A DNA stretch of 64,000 nucleotides from an uncultured Saprospiraceae bacterium (GCA_937928575.1 CALFWW010000121.1:1-64000); one strand, 5' to 3'; shown: positions 35,943 through 46,022, counted from the first letter of the stretch. The notes: generated by a model not told the origin, from the sequence alone. Translations and numbers: made by a program.

Positions 35943-38150
35943 TTATTTAGGTCGCTTTTTAATTTGCAAAAACGTGTCATACAAATGCGCATTGACAACG
36001 GATTTAGAATCTTTTTCAAACAATGGATTCATTTTAGTCATTTCCATTTCTCCTGTACGCACATTGACAATGATTGAAAAGAACATCGATTCATAAGCAG
36101 GATGGGTGAGGTAGTAAGCAGAATAAGCAGGATGTAAATATAAGAATGTCAGAAAACCCATAATGGATTTTTTCTTTCTTCCAGAAACAATTCCGGTCCA
36201 TAGAAAGTGGTCGGTTCCGTATTTGTCTGCAATTTCAATGACACGTTCTTGATTGAAACCACGCATTTTTATCTCCTCTAATTCCAGTTGCTGATTGAAC
36301 CATTCAGTGACATACATCAGTTCATTCATCTTTTCCGCTTCGCCATACTCGACCAAATTTGTCGACAGCATCTGTGTTTCCAAACCTACTGCCTTGGCAT
36401 TTTTTTCAACCCATTTCGTGTACTGTTCTTCTGACATTTCTGATGATAAATAATCGATTTGATTGTCGCGTTTTCTGAAATCCATTTTCATGTAGTATGG
36501 ATTCACTACAACTACTTTATCCAAACCAAGTGCATATCCTTTTTTGATAAGTTCCCGCTCTTTCTTTTTTGTCTCTTTTCGGATTTGTCTGGCTGTTTTA
36601 TGCTGATCCATCAAATCCGCTTTTAGATTCTTATCTTTTTTTCTTTTACAAACTTTGAAAGCTTCAGAGAATCCACGGTCCTTGATGATATCTACAAATG
36701 CATATTTGATAAACTCTCTTTCAAATTTTTTCAAATCACTTTTTCTTGTACTGCTAGGTTGTGAAAAACTATTGAACGGAGCGTATTTTTCAGCGTGATC
36801 TTTGTCGTAAAATTCCGTTTCACTTTCATAATGATTGTCTACCATCTCTTGAAATAAATCGTTGGCTATTTTTTTCATCTCATCATCATCTGGATAGGTG
36901 CGCATCAACTTCCAGGCATATTGCAAAGCCAAGACATTGAGCTCATTATTTTTCATGTGATTGAAAAAATAGTAGAGTCTTTGGATTTCTCCATCTTCAT
37001 TTTCGAATGATCCTTCTGTTTCGTGATCTCTATCTTTATTTCTGAATTTTGTTAATCCGTAAAGTGCTTTTGCAATATTCTTTTTCAGATAAGTATCATC
37101 CATTACACTTTCTTGGTGTAATAATACATACGAATTGTAAATGGATTCATAGTAATTGAATTCGCGTAAATACAAGTTGGACAACTCATATTGACATTGC
37201 GTCTTCATTTTGTTAAATGTCTGTTCTGAAACTAAAAAATCTTCTAATTTTCGGTAGGTGCGACCTTTTAGATTGTCGTACATCTGCTCTCTCCTTTTAC
37301 CGATACTTGGGTGCGTACTATGACTATCTTCATTGTGCTCATTCAACCCATAGGAGGTTTCAATTTCTTGTAGGTAATATTCATTTGGAAATTTGAAATA
37401 AGTTGATTCAAAAAATTGGGTATCAAATGGTATGTCCGTAATCGGTTGATGCGCATATTTTAACAAATCAAATACGCCGTCAATTTCATTGATATCATAA
37501 TCGGTTTTTAGAAACATTTTCAACCCTTCTGCATCAGCAGATATTTCTAATTCTTTGGAATATTTATTTTCTGTGAGAAGTGTTTCATTGGCGTCCTTAC
37601 CCACTGGGTTTTTCTGCCTTTCACGTTGCGTCTGTACATCATCCATATACAAGTGTAATGCATGATCTTGTGTGTAATGAGAAATCTCATGCGCTAAAAT
37701 GAAAGCCATTTGCGCTTCATTTTTAAGACGTGCCACCAATCCCATGTTGACTAAAATAATCCCATTATTTGTGGCAAATGCATTCACTACAGGCGACCGA
37801 ACAGCGTATACCCGAATTTGATCTCTGATTTTCGGCTGAGTTTCTAAAACAACGTCTTTTATTTTATTGAGATAGATAGTTAATGGATCATTGAATAACA
37901 CATTGCCAGAGTGCAACAAATCATCAATTACGAAGCAAGATTCTAGATAAAATTTTTGTTGATCAGTTTGAGACTGATGATGGGCGTGACAGGAAATTTT
38001 TTTTATTTCTTCTTGATATTTTTCACCTGATGGCACTACGAAATCATCTGGCACCGGATTAACAGATACCAAAGGAGAAAAGGAATTTTGATGTTGCGCG
38101 AATACCATTCCCGTCCATAGTGTTGCCACTAAGCACAATATATATCTCAT
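35943..38150 (-). CDS. M48 family metallopeptidase, exported
   Basis: A 735-residue protein with a signal peptide (about 18 residues). The peptidase domain (about 100-290) has the zinc motif HEISH in LAHEISHYTQDHA and a third-ligand region SADAEGLKMF with a Glu. Upstream, RVYAVRSPVVNAFATNNG is the standard M48 substrate-site strand. A long C-terminal part (about 300-735), unlike HtpX or BepA, is helical and charged, of unknown role. The closest analogy is periplasmic BepA/LoiP-type quality control of outer-membrane proteins. An outer-membrane-like gene follows 41 bases on. Confidence 0.82.
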   Translation of the reverse strand: MRYILCLVATLWTGMVFAQHQNSFSPLVSVNPVPDDFVVPSGEKYQEEIKKISCHAHHQSQTDQQKFYLESCFVIDDLLHSGNVLFNDPLTIYLNKIKDVVLETQPKIRDQIRVYAVRSPVVNAFATNNGIILVNMGLVARLKNEAQMAFILAHEISHYTQDHALHLYMDDVQTQRERQKNPVGKDANETLLTENKYSKELEISADAEGLKMFLKTDYDINEIDGVFDLLKYAHQPITDIPFDTQFFESTYFKFPNEYYLQEIETSYGLNEHNEDSHSTHPSIGKRREQMYDNLKGRTYRKLEDFLVSEQTFNKMKTQCQYELSNLYLREFNYYESIYNSYVLLHQESVMDDTYLKKNIAKALYGLTKFRNKDRDHETEGSFENEDGEIQRLYYFFNHMKNNELNVLALQYAWKLMRTYPDDDEMKKIANDLFQEMVDNHYESETEFYDKDHAEKYAPFNSFSQPSSTRKSDLKKFEREFIKYAFVDIIKDRGFSEAFKVCKRKKDKNLKADLMDQHKTARQIRKETKKKERELIKKGYALGLDKVVVVNPYYMKMDFRKRDNQIDYLSSEMSEEQYTKWVEKNAKAVGLETQMLSTNLVEYGEAEKMNELMYVTEWFNQQLELEEIKMRGFNQERVIEIADKYGTDHFLWTGIVSGRKKKSIMGFLTFLYLHPAYSAYYLTHPAYESMFFSIIVNVRTGEMEMTKMNPLFEKDSKSVVNAHLYDTFLQIKKRPK

Positions 38151-38408
38151 AAATTGCTTATTCTAGTGTAGAAAAATATTAGTGTTGGGAGGGAATTAAA
38201 TCTTAGAGGGGATTCTAAATATATTAATCAATATTTACGCCAATCGAGTGGGTGGAATTGGTGGGGTGGTTTGTAGATTTGAGAGACTTCTTTGCGTTGT
38301 GGAGAACATTGCCGAATTTATGGAAGAAATATGGACTTTCATTGGTTAATTTAATGAATATGAAAACAAATTGTTATATTACATCATTATTCACAAAATC
38401 CTTAATTC
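38151..38408. other. 258-base divergent intergenic region
   Basis: Lies between the leftward M48 gene and the rightward lipoprotein gene. It is AT-rich apart from a G-rich patch around 38248-38272. An open frame from 38252 to 38470 overlaps the lipoprotein gene in another frame and does not look coding. No clear promoter. Confidence 0.4.
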
Positions 38409-39503
38409 ATGAAAAATGTATTGGTCTTATTTTCAATTATTATTTTTATGACGGCGTGTCAAAAAAATGAAATTACCCCCCCCAATAACAACGAAATAAT
38501 AACAAACGACACACCTAATCAATCGAATTCCCTCTTTAGCTATCAACCTTCCCCTGATCAAGATGAAATCAAAGCTAGAATCAATGATTTCAGACAAAGA
38601 CTTAAAGATGCCAAATCAGGTGCTGTTTCGAATAGAGATCAAATGACTATTGAAAACGCAGAATGGAGTATTGAAGCTAATTTAAATGCTACATATGCGC
38701 AAGCCGATTTCGCATTCACTAAATTTGAGTCTAGAGAAGATGCTTTTTCAATTTCTGTTGAAAATGGAACGGTGAATGATCAGGAAATTTTAAGCGCTTA
38801 CGAAACAGCTCGAACTAAATTAAGGAACCAAGTATATAGCGTTTCAGATGATTCAAGACAAACTATACTTGTAGATTTAGAATTGGTTGATTTGGGTAGC
38901 AATGAAGTTTCGATGAAAATAAGGACTTTTATTGGTAAAAAAGAAGAAGCAAATTCAGTTATTTATCAGAGTGATTGCAATCACTATACTGAAGCAAATG
39001 AAGATTTTTGGTATTGGGGCAAAGGAGAGGGACGTTGCTGCTGCGATTTTGATGCACAGGGAATTGATGCTACTGATAGACTTGAGCAAGATCTAAATGA
39101 AAGAATTGAACTGCCAGAAGGGCATTTATATTTTACTACTGTCAATTCTACACATATCGATCCAGAAGGTGGAGAACCTCTAGGTTATGATTATTTTAAT
39201 CCAAATGATAACATCCCAAATGATGGTAATAGAGATAAGATAATTTATTGGGTGGTAGGAGATAATTTCAATGAAGCTCAGTGTATTTCTCCTTATGATC
39301 TTAACTGGTATTATTGTAACTGGAGAAGTTTAATTACAGAATTTACTCCTCCAAACCAAGCTTTTTCTCACATTGATATTATAGATGAAATTCATCTTGT
39401 TACCCCTACGGTTTTTTTTCACAGAGCAAACATTTTTCATGGGTATTATGTTTCTTGCCCGTGCCCACCTTGCCCAATTGGAGAGGAATGTGACTGTTGT
39501 TAA
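38409..39503 (+). CDS. Lipoprotein of unknown function
   Basis: A 364-residue protein with a lipoprotein signal (MKNVLVLFSIIIFMTAC, Cys17). The mature N-terminus is Asn/Pro-rich and disordered. The middle (about 50-180) is helical and charged; the C-terminal part has a CCC run and ends with a Cys-rich tail (SCPCPPCPIGEECDCC). I do not recognise the family. It is followed by a T9SS cargo gene 68 bases on, with a long perfect hairpin between, and the two could form a unit. Confidence 0.65.
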   Translation: MKNVLVLFSIIIFMTACQKNEITPPNNNEIITNDTPNQSNSLFSYQPSPDQDEIKARINDFRQRLKDAKSGAVSNRDQMTIENAEWSIEANLNATYAQADFAFTKFESREDAFSISVENGTVNDQEILSAYETARTKLRNQVYSVSDDSRQTILVDLELVDLGSNEVSMKIRTFIGKKEEANSVIYQSDCNHYTEANEDFWYWGKGEGRCCCDFDAQGIDATDRLEQDLNERIELPEGHLYFTTVNSTHIDPEGGEPLGYDYFNPNDNIPNDGNRDKIIYWVVGDNFNEAQCISPYDLNWYYCNWRSLITEFTPPNQAFSHIDIIDEIHLVTPTVFFHRANIFHGYYVSCPCPPCPIGEECDCC

Positions 39504-39513
39504 TTAATTAAAG

Positions 39514-39550
39514 AATTGGAGGATTGATTTTAATTTTCAATCCTCCAATT
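39514..39550 (+). terminator. Perfect 14-bp hairpin between lipoprotein and T9SS cargo genes
   Basis: AATTGGAGGATTGA at 39514-39527 pairs exactly with TCAATCCTCCAATT at 39537-39550 around a 9-base T-rich loop. No T run follows, so it may stabilise the upstream message or act as a partial stop, with the downstream gene 21 bases away. Confidence 0.6.
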
Positions 39551-39571
39551 GATATATAGGCTGAAAATTAT

Positions 39572-41026
39572 ATGAAAAATAAGGTTTCTATAATATTTTT
39601 ATTTATTCTTTTACAAAACAACTTTGTGATTTCACAAATGCTAGGCTGGGAATTTATACACTCAGAAGTTTCTAAAGAGATAGGTAATTTAGTAATTGAA
39701 AATGATCAGGGAAATTATATTGTTGCTTCTGAAGTTATTTCGTCATCAATAGGTAATACTAGACTTCAAATTTTTGAATTGGATAACGAAGGAAGCATTA
39801 TTGCACAATTAATGTTAGAAAAAGAGGAATACTCGATTGGATTACTTTCATTGTTTCAGCAAGGAGCGTTTTATTTGGGAATAGGCTATGCTAATGACCC
39901 AGTTAATAGTACTGGTAATTTATTAATTTCTAAATTCGATTTAGATTTGCAAATTGTGCAGGATACCATTATATACTTAGGTTCAGATCGACTAGGTGAT
40001 ATGAATTGTAACATTATAAATGATACGATTTTTTGTGTTGGAAACCGATTTGATACAGGTTTTTCAAAACCCTTTGGATTCAAGCTAAGTACATATAATG
40101 ACATCCACTTAATAAAAGCCGACCTTTTACCGTTTAACAATCGTGTAACTAGTCTCATTTATAATCCCATTGATTCAAATTATGTTGTTCTTGGACAAAA
40201 TAGACTTTTGCTATTTGATTATGACTTTAATTATAAAACAACATTAAGTCTTCCTTTTTCTTTGTCTCAACAAGGGCAAATTATTGCAGAACTTAACTCA
40301 TTTTTAGTTACTGGCAAAAGTGACTTTATTGATCCAACTCAACCTAATTCAAGAGATATTGGGCTTGCCCGTTTTAGTTATTCGTATGAACCACTCAGCT
40401 TAATTACCATTGGTATGAGTGAAGATTCAATCGACATCCCAGCACCCAAAAATAGCATTTCTTTTATTGATTCTACTCACTTTTATTTAGGAGGCACCTT
40501 CAATATGCAAATTGCACCTTTTGAAACTGTATCTGATAATTCATGGTTTGGACTATCAAAATTTGACACAGAATTAAACAAAATTTGGGAAAGAAGTTAT
40601 GGTGGCGATGCATTTTATATTATGTATAGTTTGTCAGCTACAAGTGATGGTGGGTGTATTATGGTTGGCTTGAGACAGGAACATTGGCAGGAAGAAGTTT
40701 TAGTTCAGTTGTATGTATTAAAAGTTGATGAAAATGGCGAAATAGTTTCCACTTCTACAATTCCAATACAAAAAGAAATCGCAACCGTTTATCCCAACCC
40801 ATTCCAAGATTATTTTCAAATAGATATTTCAGAAAAACTTTTAAGTATAGATGACTTGAAATTAGAATTAGTAGATATGAATGGACGAGTTGTTATTCAA
40901 CAAGATATCAAGGACAAGAATATTAAATTGAGTACATCCAATGTAAGTGTCGGTAATTATATTGTTATAATCAAGGATAAAAATGACAATGTTATTTGGC
41001 AAGATAAATTAGTAAAGGGATTATAA
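39572..41026 (+). CDS. T9SS type A cargo protein of unknown function
   Basis: A 484-residue secreted protein with a signal peptide (first ~21 residues). The body (about 30-395) is a run of beta strands with periodic Trp/Gly-Asp motifs (FIHSEVSK, WERSYGGDAFY, SDGGCIMVG), typical of Bacteroidota beta-propeller-like delta-60-type proteins. Residues ~405-484 form the type A sorting domain, starting ATVYPNPFQDYFQI and ending with WQDKLVKGL. Its ligand or activity cannot be read from sequence. Confidence 0.78.
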   Translation: MKNKVSIIFLFILLQNNFVISQMLGWEFIHSEVSKEIGNLVIENDQGNYIVASEVISSSIGNTRLQIFELDNEGSIIAQLMLEKEEYSIGLLSLFQQGAFYLGIGYANDPVNSTGNLLISKFDLDLQIVQDTIIYLGSDRLGDMNCNIINDTIFCVGNRFDTGFSKPFGFKLSTYNDIHLIKADLLPFNNRVTSLIYNPIDSNYVVLGQNRLLLFDYDFNYKTTLSLPFSLSQQGQIIAELNSFLVTGKSDFIDPTQPNSRDIGLARFSYSYEPLSLITIGMSEDSIDIPAPKNSISFIDSTHFYLGGTFNMQIAPFETVSDNSWFGLSKFDTELNKIWERSYGGDAFYIMYSLSATSDGGCIMVGLRQEHWQEEVLVQLYVLKVDENGEIVSTSTIPIQKEIATVYPNPFQDYFQIDISEKLLSIDDLKLELVDMNGRVVIQQDIKDKNIKLSTSNVSVGNYIVIIKDKNDNVIWQDKLVKGL

Positions 41027-41028
41027 CA

Positions 41029-42216
41029 TCAAGCACACAATTCAATCGCCCCAATCAATATCCCACAAGCTTTCCGAATTTCTTCTTCTGTAATAATCAG
41101 CGGTGGCGCAATCCGAATCGTCTTATCATTAAACAAAAACCAATCGACAATTAAACCTTGATCAAGACATTTTTTTATGACTGCTTGTACCATTTCAAAA
41201 CTTTCCAACTCCACACCAATCATCAATCCTGCATGACGAACTTCAATAATAGCATCATGTTTTAATAAATCAAGAAACAACTTTTCTTTTTCTGGAACTT
41301 GTTCGTACAATTTTTCTTTCAGCAATGTTTGTAAAGTTGCTAATGCAGCGGCACTTGAAACAGGATGTCCACCAAACGTGGTAATATGACCCAACAACGG
41401 ATTATTTGTAAATACTTTCAAGATTTTTTGACTCGAAACAAAACCACCAATCGGCATGCCACCACCCATTCCTTTTGCAATCAACATGATGTCAGGAATC
41501 ACCCCATATTTCTGAAAAGCAAATAAATGCCCACTACGTCCATATCCTGTTTGAATTTCATCAAAAATCAATAAAGTACCAGTTTCACTGCACCGATCAC
41601 GGACTTTTTGTAGATACCCATCGAGTGGAGGACGAATGCCCCATTCTGCTTGAACAGGCTCCATAATTACTGCGGCAGTCTTGTCGGTTATTTGCCTCAA
41701 ACAAAAATCACAATTGTATTCAATATGTCGAATGCCTGGTAAAAGTGGTCGATATGCTTGCGTAAAATAATCGTCATTCATCAAACTAGCTGCTCCCTGA
41801 CTGCTACCATGATACGCTTTTTTACAGGCAATAATTTCATATCTCCCTGTATATCTTTTAGCCAATTTCATCGCACCTTCCGTCGCTTCCGTACCAGAAT
41901 TAACTAAATAAACAGCATCTAAAGAGTCTGGTAATTGACTTGTTATAAGCGTTGCCAGATCAACTTGAGGACTCAGCACATATTCTCCATAAACCATGGT
42001 GTGCATGTATTGATCCAGTTGCTTTTTGGCAGCTTCAACAACGGCTGGATGACTATGACCTAAACAACTCACACCAATGCCCGCAATCAAATCCATATAA
42101 GGTTTTCCATCTTTATCAAACAGGTACATGCCTGATCCGCTCACAATCTCCAACATAAGCGGAAACTTACTAGTTTGGGCTAAATGCTGCAGAAATTGTT
42201 GTCTTAATGAACTCAT
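41029..42216 (-). CDS. Class III PLP-dependent aminotransferase
   Basis: A 395-residue fold-type I aminotransferase of the acetylornithine/ornithine/4-aminobutyrate group. Family motifs include the N-terminal GSGMYLFDKDGKPYMDL, VNSGTEATEGAMKLA, the Asp in LIFDEIQTGYGRSG and the PLP-binding Lys in IAKGMGGGMPIGGFV. The substrate cannot be set; no arginine or lysine pathway gene is near. Single gene, convergent with the T9SS cargo gene (2 bases apart). Confidence 0.88.
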   Translation of the reverse strand: MSSLRQQFLQHLAQTSKFPLMLEIVSGSGMYLFDKDGKPYMDLIAGIGVSCLGHSHPAVVEAAKKQLDQYMHTMVYGEYVLSPQVDLATLITSQLPDSLDAVYLVNSGTEATEGAMKLAKRYTGRYEIIACKKAYHGSSQGAASLMNDDYFTQAYRPLLPGIRHIEYNCDFCLRQITDKTAAVIMEPVQAEWGIRPPLDGYLQKVRDRCSETGTLLIFDEIQTGYGRSGHLFAFQKYGVIPDIMLIAKGMGGGMPIGGFVSSQKILKVFTNNPLLGHITTFGGHPVSSAAALATLQTLLKEKLYEQVPEKEKLFLDLLKHDAIIEVRHAGLMIGVELESFEMVQAVIKKCLDQGLIVDWFLFNDKTIRIAPPLIITEEEIRKACGILIGAIELCA

Positions 42217-42795
42217 ATATAGGTTGGAATTTGTAGAAGTCTAAAATTAACCAAAAGGATGGATTTAACTACAAATGCTATCATTTATGCACAAACTTGA
42301 GAGGGGTGCTTTAGACTTAAAGTGAAGCGTGACTAATAAAGACCATTCGCGGTGCTCATTTTAAGACTCGCTAGCGCTGATAGACCGCTTCGCTCTAAGA
42401 CCGTTGCACTTTAAGACTGCTCCTACTTTGAATTTAACTCCCTATTTTTATTCAACCTTCACTTTGTATTAGGTTCAAATAAAATGGGTTGGTCTAAATT
42501 CCAGAAGCAGCAGTCTTGAAGCAAAGCGGTCTTAAAGCCAAAAGCTTCAACGGAGCTACAGCAAACAGCTAGTGCGATAGCGCTAGCTTGATTGATGTCG
42601 CTCCGTGTGTTTTGGCGCATATTTTTGAGTTAAAAATTGAGACAAAACGCCTCTTGAAGATGATAACAAACAAGAGAATTGTAGAATCCATAACTTATAA
42701 ATAAGAAGGATATACAACTAATGTCATTCTGTCGCCGTTTGTTAGCAAAAGGATTTGGCATTATCTGAATTATAGGACTATCTTTAGGGTAACGA
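42217..42795. other. 580-base intergenic region with degenerate repeats
   Basis: Between the leftward aminotransferase and the GH25 gene. Copies of a short unit around (T)AAGAC(C/T)G(C/T)T occur at about 42339, 42363, 42381, 42397 and 42413, with a spacing of 16-24 bases. The segment near 42520-42540 contains GCAAAGCGGTCTTAAAG, the reverse complement of the same unit. The repeats therefore also form an inverted pair across ~130 bases. A promoter lies at 42754-42786. Confidence 0.55.
42754..42786 (+). promoter_or_regulatory. Promoter of the GH25 gene
   Basis: TTTG (42754-42757), 21 bases, then TATCTTTA (42779-42786), close to the Bacteroidota -33/-7 consensus. The ATG at 42796 follows within 10 bases, so the message would have almost no leader. 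Confidence 0.5.
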
Positions 42796-43503
42796 ATGAG
42801 AATTTTAGCGATCATATTATGTGTTACAACTTTGTTTTCCTGCCAAGAGGATACCCTTCGTTTGACGAAATATGATGTGCATGGAATAGATGTTTCTCAC
42901 TATCAGTCCTACATTGATTGGGAAGCAGTTGCCAACGAAGATATTACATTTGCTTTTGTCAAAGCGGGCGAAGGAATCACCATTAGTGATAGTTTATTTT
43001 CCCACAATTGGAAAGAAATGAAAAGGGTAGGGATTATTCGTGGCGCTTATCATTTTTTCAGACCCGAAGTATCAGCAACCAAACAGGCTTATAGTTTTAT
43101 CAATAAAGTCAAGTTAGATTCTGGTGATTTGCCGCCGGTGCTTGATGTAGAAGTGACTGGAAAATTATCCAAAAAAGATTTGGTGAAAAGTATTAAAGAG
43201 TGGGTTACCGTAATTGAAAAAGAATATCACACCAAGCCGATTTTGTATACTAATATGAAGATGTATCACAAATATTTTGAAGGACAGCTCGAAGATTTCC
43301 CCATATGGATTGCAAGATATAACAGTAGAATTCCGTATTTAAGTCCAAAGAAAAACTGGGATTTTTGGCAATATGGAAACCGAGGAAGATTGGCTGGTAT
43401 CCATGGACATGTCGATTTCAATGTATTTCATGGATCGCATAAAGAATTGGAAGAAATGTGCGTCTTCTATGACCCTGTTTTAAGTTTTACCCAACCTCAA
43501 TAG
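42796..43503 (+). CDS. GH25 family lysozyme-like lipoprotein
   Basis: A 235-residue lipoprotein (signal ending LFSC, Cys16) with a GH25 (Cellosyl/Lys1-type) muramidase domain. The start GIDVSHYQSYIDW, the KAGEGITISD segment, GAYHFFRPEV, and the catalytic Asp-x-Glu of PVLDVEV are all present, and the end FWQYGNRGRLAGI...VDFN fits. Such enzymes cut the glycan of peptidoglycan; as a lipoprotein it would act in the periplasm, perhaps in wall remodelling or defence. Confidence 0.9.
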   Translation: MRILAIILCVTTLFSCQEDTLRLTKYDVHGIDVSHYQSYIDWEAVANEDITFAFVKAGEGITISDSLFSHNWKEMKRVGIIRGAYHFFRPEVSATKQAYSFINKVKLDSGDLPPVLDVEVTGKLSKKDLVKSIKEWVTVIEKEYHTKPILYTNMKMYHKYFEGQLEDFPIWIARYNSRIPYLSPKKNWDFWQYGNRGRLAGIHGHVDFNVFHGSHKELEEMCVFYDPVLSFTQPQ

Positions 43504-43662
43504 ATTTCTTGTTACAAAACTGTTAAAAAGGAAGGCTTTTTGTCGTCTAGAACGGCAGAATTGAAACCTAAACTGCATCCAATTTGGATTCTTTGTATCT
43601 TGTAATAAATATTTGGGGAGACCAAATTATAACTAAACAAACAATTTTAAATTCCTATAATT

Positions 43663-44829
43663 ATGCGTTTTATACTCTCATTTTTATTTTTCTCCATAGG
43701 CTTAACTAGCATCAATGCTCAAGGAATTGAGTTTTTCAAAGGTACCTGGGAAGAAGCATTAGCCGAAGCAAAAAAGCAAGACAAAATTCTTTTCGTCGAT
43801 GCTTACGCCAAATGGTGCGGGCCTTGTAAGCGAATGGCTGCGCAAGTTTTCCCATTAAAAGAAGTTGGCGATGTTTACAACGAGCATTTCATCAATTTAA
43901 AATTGGATTGTGAAAAAGCAGATGGTATTACCTTTAGAAAAAAATATCCGGTTCAAGCTTTTCCAACATTATATTTCCTTGATCCTAATGGTGAAATCGT
44001 ACACAGAACTAAAGGTGGACGTCAAGCAGATGGGTTAATTGCATTGGCAAATGAAGCCATGAGCAAATATGACAGCAGTGCAGATTATGCAACCGAATAT
44101 GAAAAAGGGAACAGAGATCCTGAATTGGTAATGAACTATGTCAAAGCATTAAATAAATCAGGAAAACCGTCTCTTAAAATAGCAAATGATTATATCAGAA
44201 GTCAGAAGGATATGTCAACTCCTGAAAACTTGAAATTTATTTTGGAAGCAACATCAGAAGCGGATTCTAAAATCTTCGACATGTTGATTCAGAATAAAGC
44301 AGCTATTGTTGAATTGGAAGGTCAGGAAGCGGTTGATAAGAAAATTGAAAAAGCATGTAACAAGACACTTGCAAAAGCGATAGAGTTTGAATCTGCAGAT
44401 TTATTCAACGAGGCGAAAAGTAAGTTTGCGAAAAACTTGCCATCTAAAAGTGCTACATTTATGGCGACTGCAAATATGGATTATTACAAAGCATGTAAAG
44501 ACTGCAAAAATTATTTAAAGACGATTACCGCTTATGTAAAAAAGGATGTAAAGAATGATGCGTCAAAATTAAACAAAACTGCAATTGATATTGCTGGATC
44601 ATTTAGCGATGATGCAAAAGCTATGAAGTTGGCAGAAAAATACGCAAGCAAAGCAGCAAGCAATGGTGGATTGTCAAAGTACTATCTTTCATATGCGCAT
44701 ATATTGTTGAAAAATGGTAAAAAATCAGAAGCGCTTGGAGCTGCACAAACAGCTTTGGAAAAAGCGGACGGTGGACCCAATGAAAAATCTGCTGCTGAAA
44801 AATTAATTAGTAAAATAAAACAAGGATAA
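43663..44829 (+). CDS. Secreted thioredoxin-fold protein, first of two
   Basis: A 388-residue protein with a signal peptide (about 19 residues, ending SINAQG). The thioredoxin domain (about 25-130) has the active site WCGPCKRM and cis-Pro region VQAFPTLYFLD, of the DUF255/thioredoxin_7-like type. The C-terminal ~250 residues are helical and repetitive, like tetratricopeptide helices. It probably handles disulfides or protein folding in the periplasm. A paralogue follows with the ATG 12 bases after this stop. Confidence 0.88.
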   Translation: MRFILSFLFFSIGLTSINAQGIEFFKGTWEEALAEAKKQDKILFVDAYAKWCGPCKRMAAQVFPLKEVGDVYNEHFINLKLDCEKADGITFRKKYPVQAFPTLYFLDPNGEIVHRTKGGRQADGLIALANEAMSKYDSSADYATEYEKGNRDPELVMNYVKALNKSGKPSLKIANDYIRSQKDMSTPENLKFILEATSEADSKIFDMLIQNKAAIVELEGQEAVDKKIEKACNKTLAKAIEFESADLFNEAKSKFAKNLPSKSATFMATANMDYYKACKDCKNYLKTITAYVKKDVKNDASKLNKTAIDIAGSFSDDAKAMKLAEKYASKAASNGGLSKYYLSYAHILLKNGKKSEALGAAQTALEKADGGPNEKSAAEKLISKIKQG

Positions 44830-44841
44830 ATTTTGAATAAG

Positions 44842-46014
44842 ATGAATTTCCAAAAACTTACTTTATCATTCCTATTGAGTTGCATGTTTGCAATCTCGGT
44901 TTTTGCACAAGGTGGCGTTACTTTCAACAAAGATAGTTGGAAAGAAATAATGGCAACCGCTGAAAGTGAAGAAAAGTTGATTTTTGTGGATGCTTACACT
45001 ACTTGGTGTGGGCCTTGCAAAAAAATGACAAGAGATATCTTTCCACTACATAATGTTGGTGAATTTTACAACAAAAATTTCATCAATGTGAAAATGGATA
45101 TGGAACGTGGAGAAGGAGTAGCATTGGCTGAAAAGTATGATGTAATTTTATATCCAACCTTATTATTTTTAGATGCTTCTGGTGAGATTATTCACAGAGC
45201 AGTAGGCTATCACAATGAGCAGGAATTTTTAGGAGTGGGAGAAGTGGCTTTAGATCCGAACAAAAGTTTGGCTGGAATGACGGCTAGTTATGAAGAAGGA
45301 AATCGTGAACCCAGTTTTCTTTACAAATATACAGTGGCAAGATTTGAAGCGCGAGATGGAAGTCATCCGGCAATTGCGGAAGAATATTTAGCAAGGCAAG
45401 AGGATTGGACGACCAATGATAATATGCAATTTGTCTACTCATTTGTGGAAGGTACAGATTCAAAAATGTTTGATTATATTTTAGATAATAAGAACGCATT
45501 TATTGAAAAATTCGGAGAAAAAGAAATCAATAGTAAGATTGAAAACATCGTCATGTCCCGTCTCAATAATCAAGATGATAAACCAGAATTAGAAGAAGTA
45601 GATGCATTGTTTGCAAAAGTAATGGGTGATCGTGCAGCTATTAATTCATCTGCTTATAGAATGACTTATCATCGTCAAAGAGGAAATCGGGAAGGCTACG
45701 CAGCCGCAGCAATCGAACATTATAAAAAATATAAGGATGAATTGTCTTTTGATGAGTTGAATGAAACGGCATGGACTTTTTATGAAGTAATTTCCGATAA
45801 GAAGTTATTGAAATGTGCAACTAAAATGTCAAAACAATCTATCAAAATGGCGAACAACTATTATAACAATGATACTTTGGCGGCACTGTACTATAAAATG
45901 GGTAAGAAGTCTAAAGCATTAAAGCAAGCCAAAAAAGCAGTAAACATTGCTGCTGCAAACAAAGAGGATCATTCTGCAACTGACCAATTAATTGAAGAAA
46001 TAAAAGCGATGTAA
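44842..46014 (+). CDS. Secreted thioredoxin-fold protein, second of two
   Basis: A 390-residue paralogue of the preceding gene with the same layout: signal peptide (ending SVFAQG), thioredoxin domain with WCGPCKKM and a long helical C-terminal part. I take the ATG at 44842 (MNFQKLTLSFLL) instead of a TTG at 44833, as it begins the signal peptide. The two differ through most of the C-terminal part, so they may act on different partners. A strong terminator follows at 46023. Confidence 0.88.
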   Translation: MNFQKLTLSFLLSCMFAISVFAQGGVTFNKDSWKEIMATAESEEKLIFVDAYTTWCGPCKKMTRDIFPLHNVGEFYNKNFINVKMDMERGEGVALAEKYDVILYPTLLFLDASGEIIHRAVGYHNEQEFLGVGEVALDPNKSLAGMTASYEEGNREPSFLYKYTVARFEARDGSHPAIAEEYLARQEDWTTNDNMQFVYSFVEGTDSKMFDYILDNKNAFIEKFGEKEINSKIENIVMSRLNNQDDKPELEEVDALFAKVMGDRAAINSSAYRMTYHRQRGNREGYAAAAIEHYKKYKDELSFDELNETAWTFYEVISDKKLLKCATKMSKQSIKMANNYYNNDTLAALYYKMGKKSKALKQAKKAVNIAAANKEDHSATDQLIEEIKAM

Positions 46015-46022
46015 TTCGTTTC

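Noticed and set aside
38252-38470. Small open frame before the lipoprotein gene
   Set aside because: Overlaps the lipoprotein gene in another frame and has no recognisable motif.
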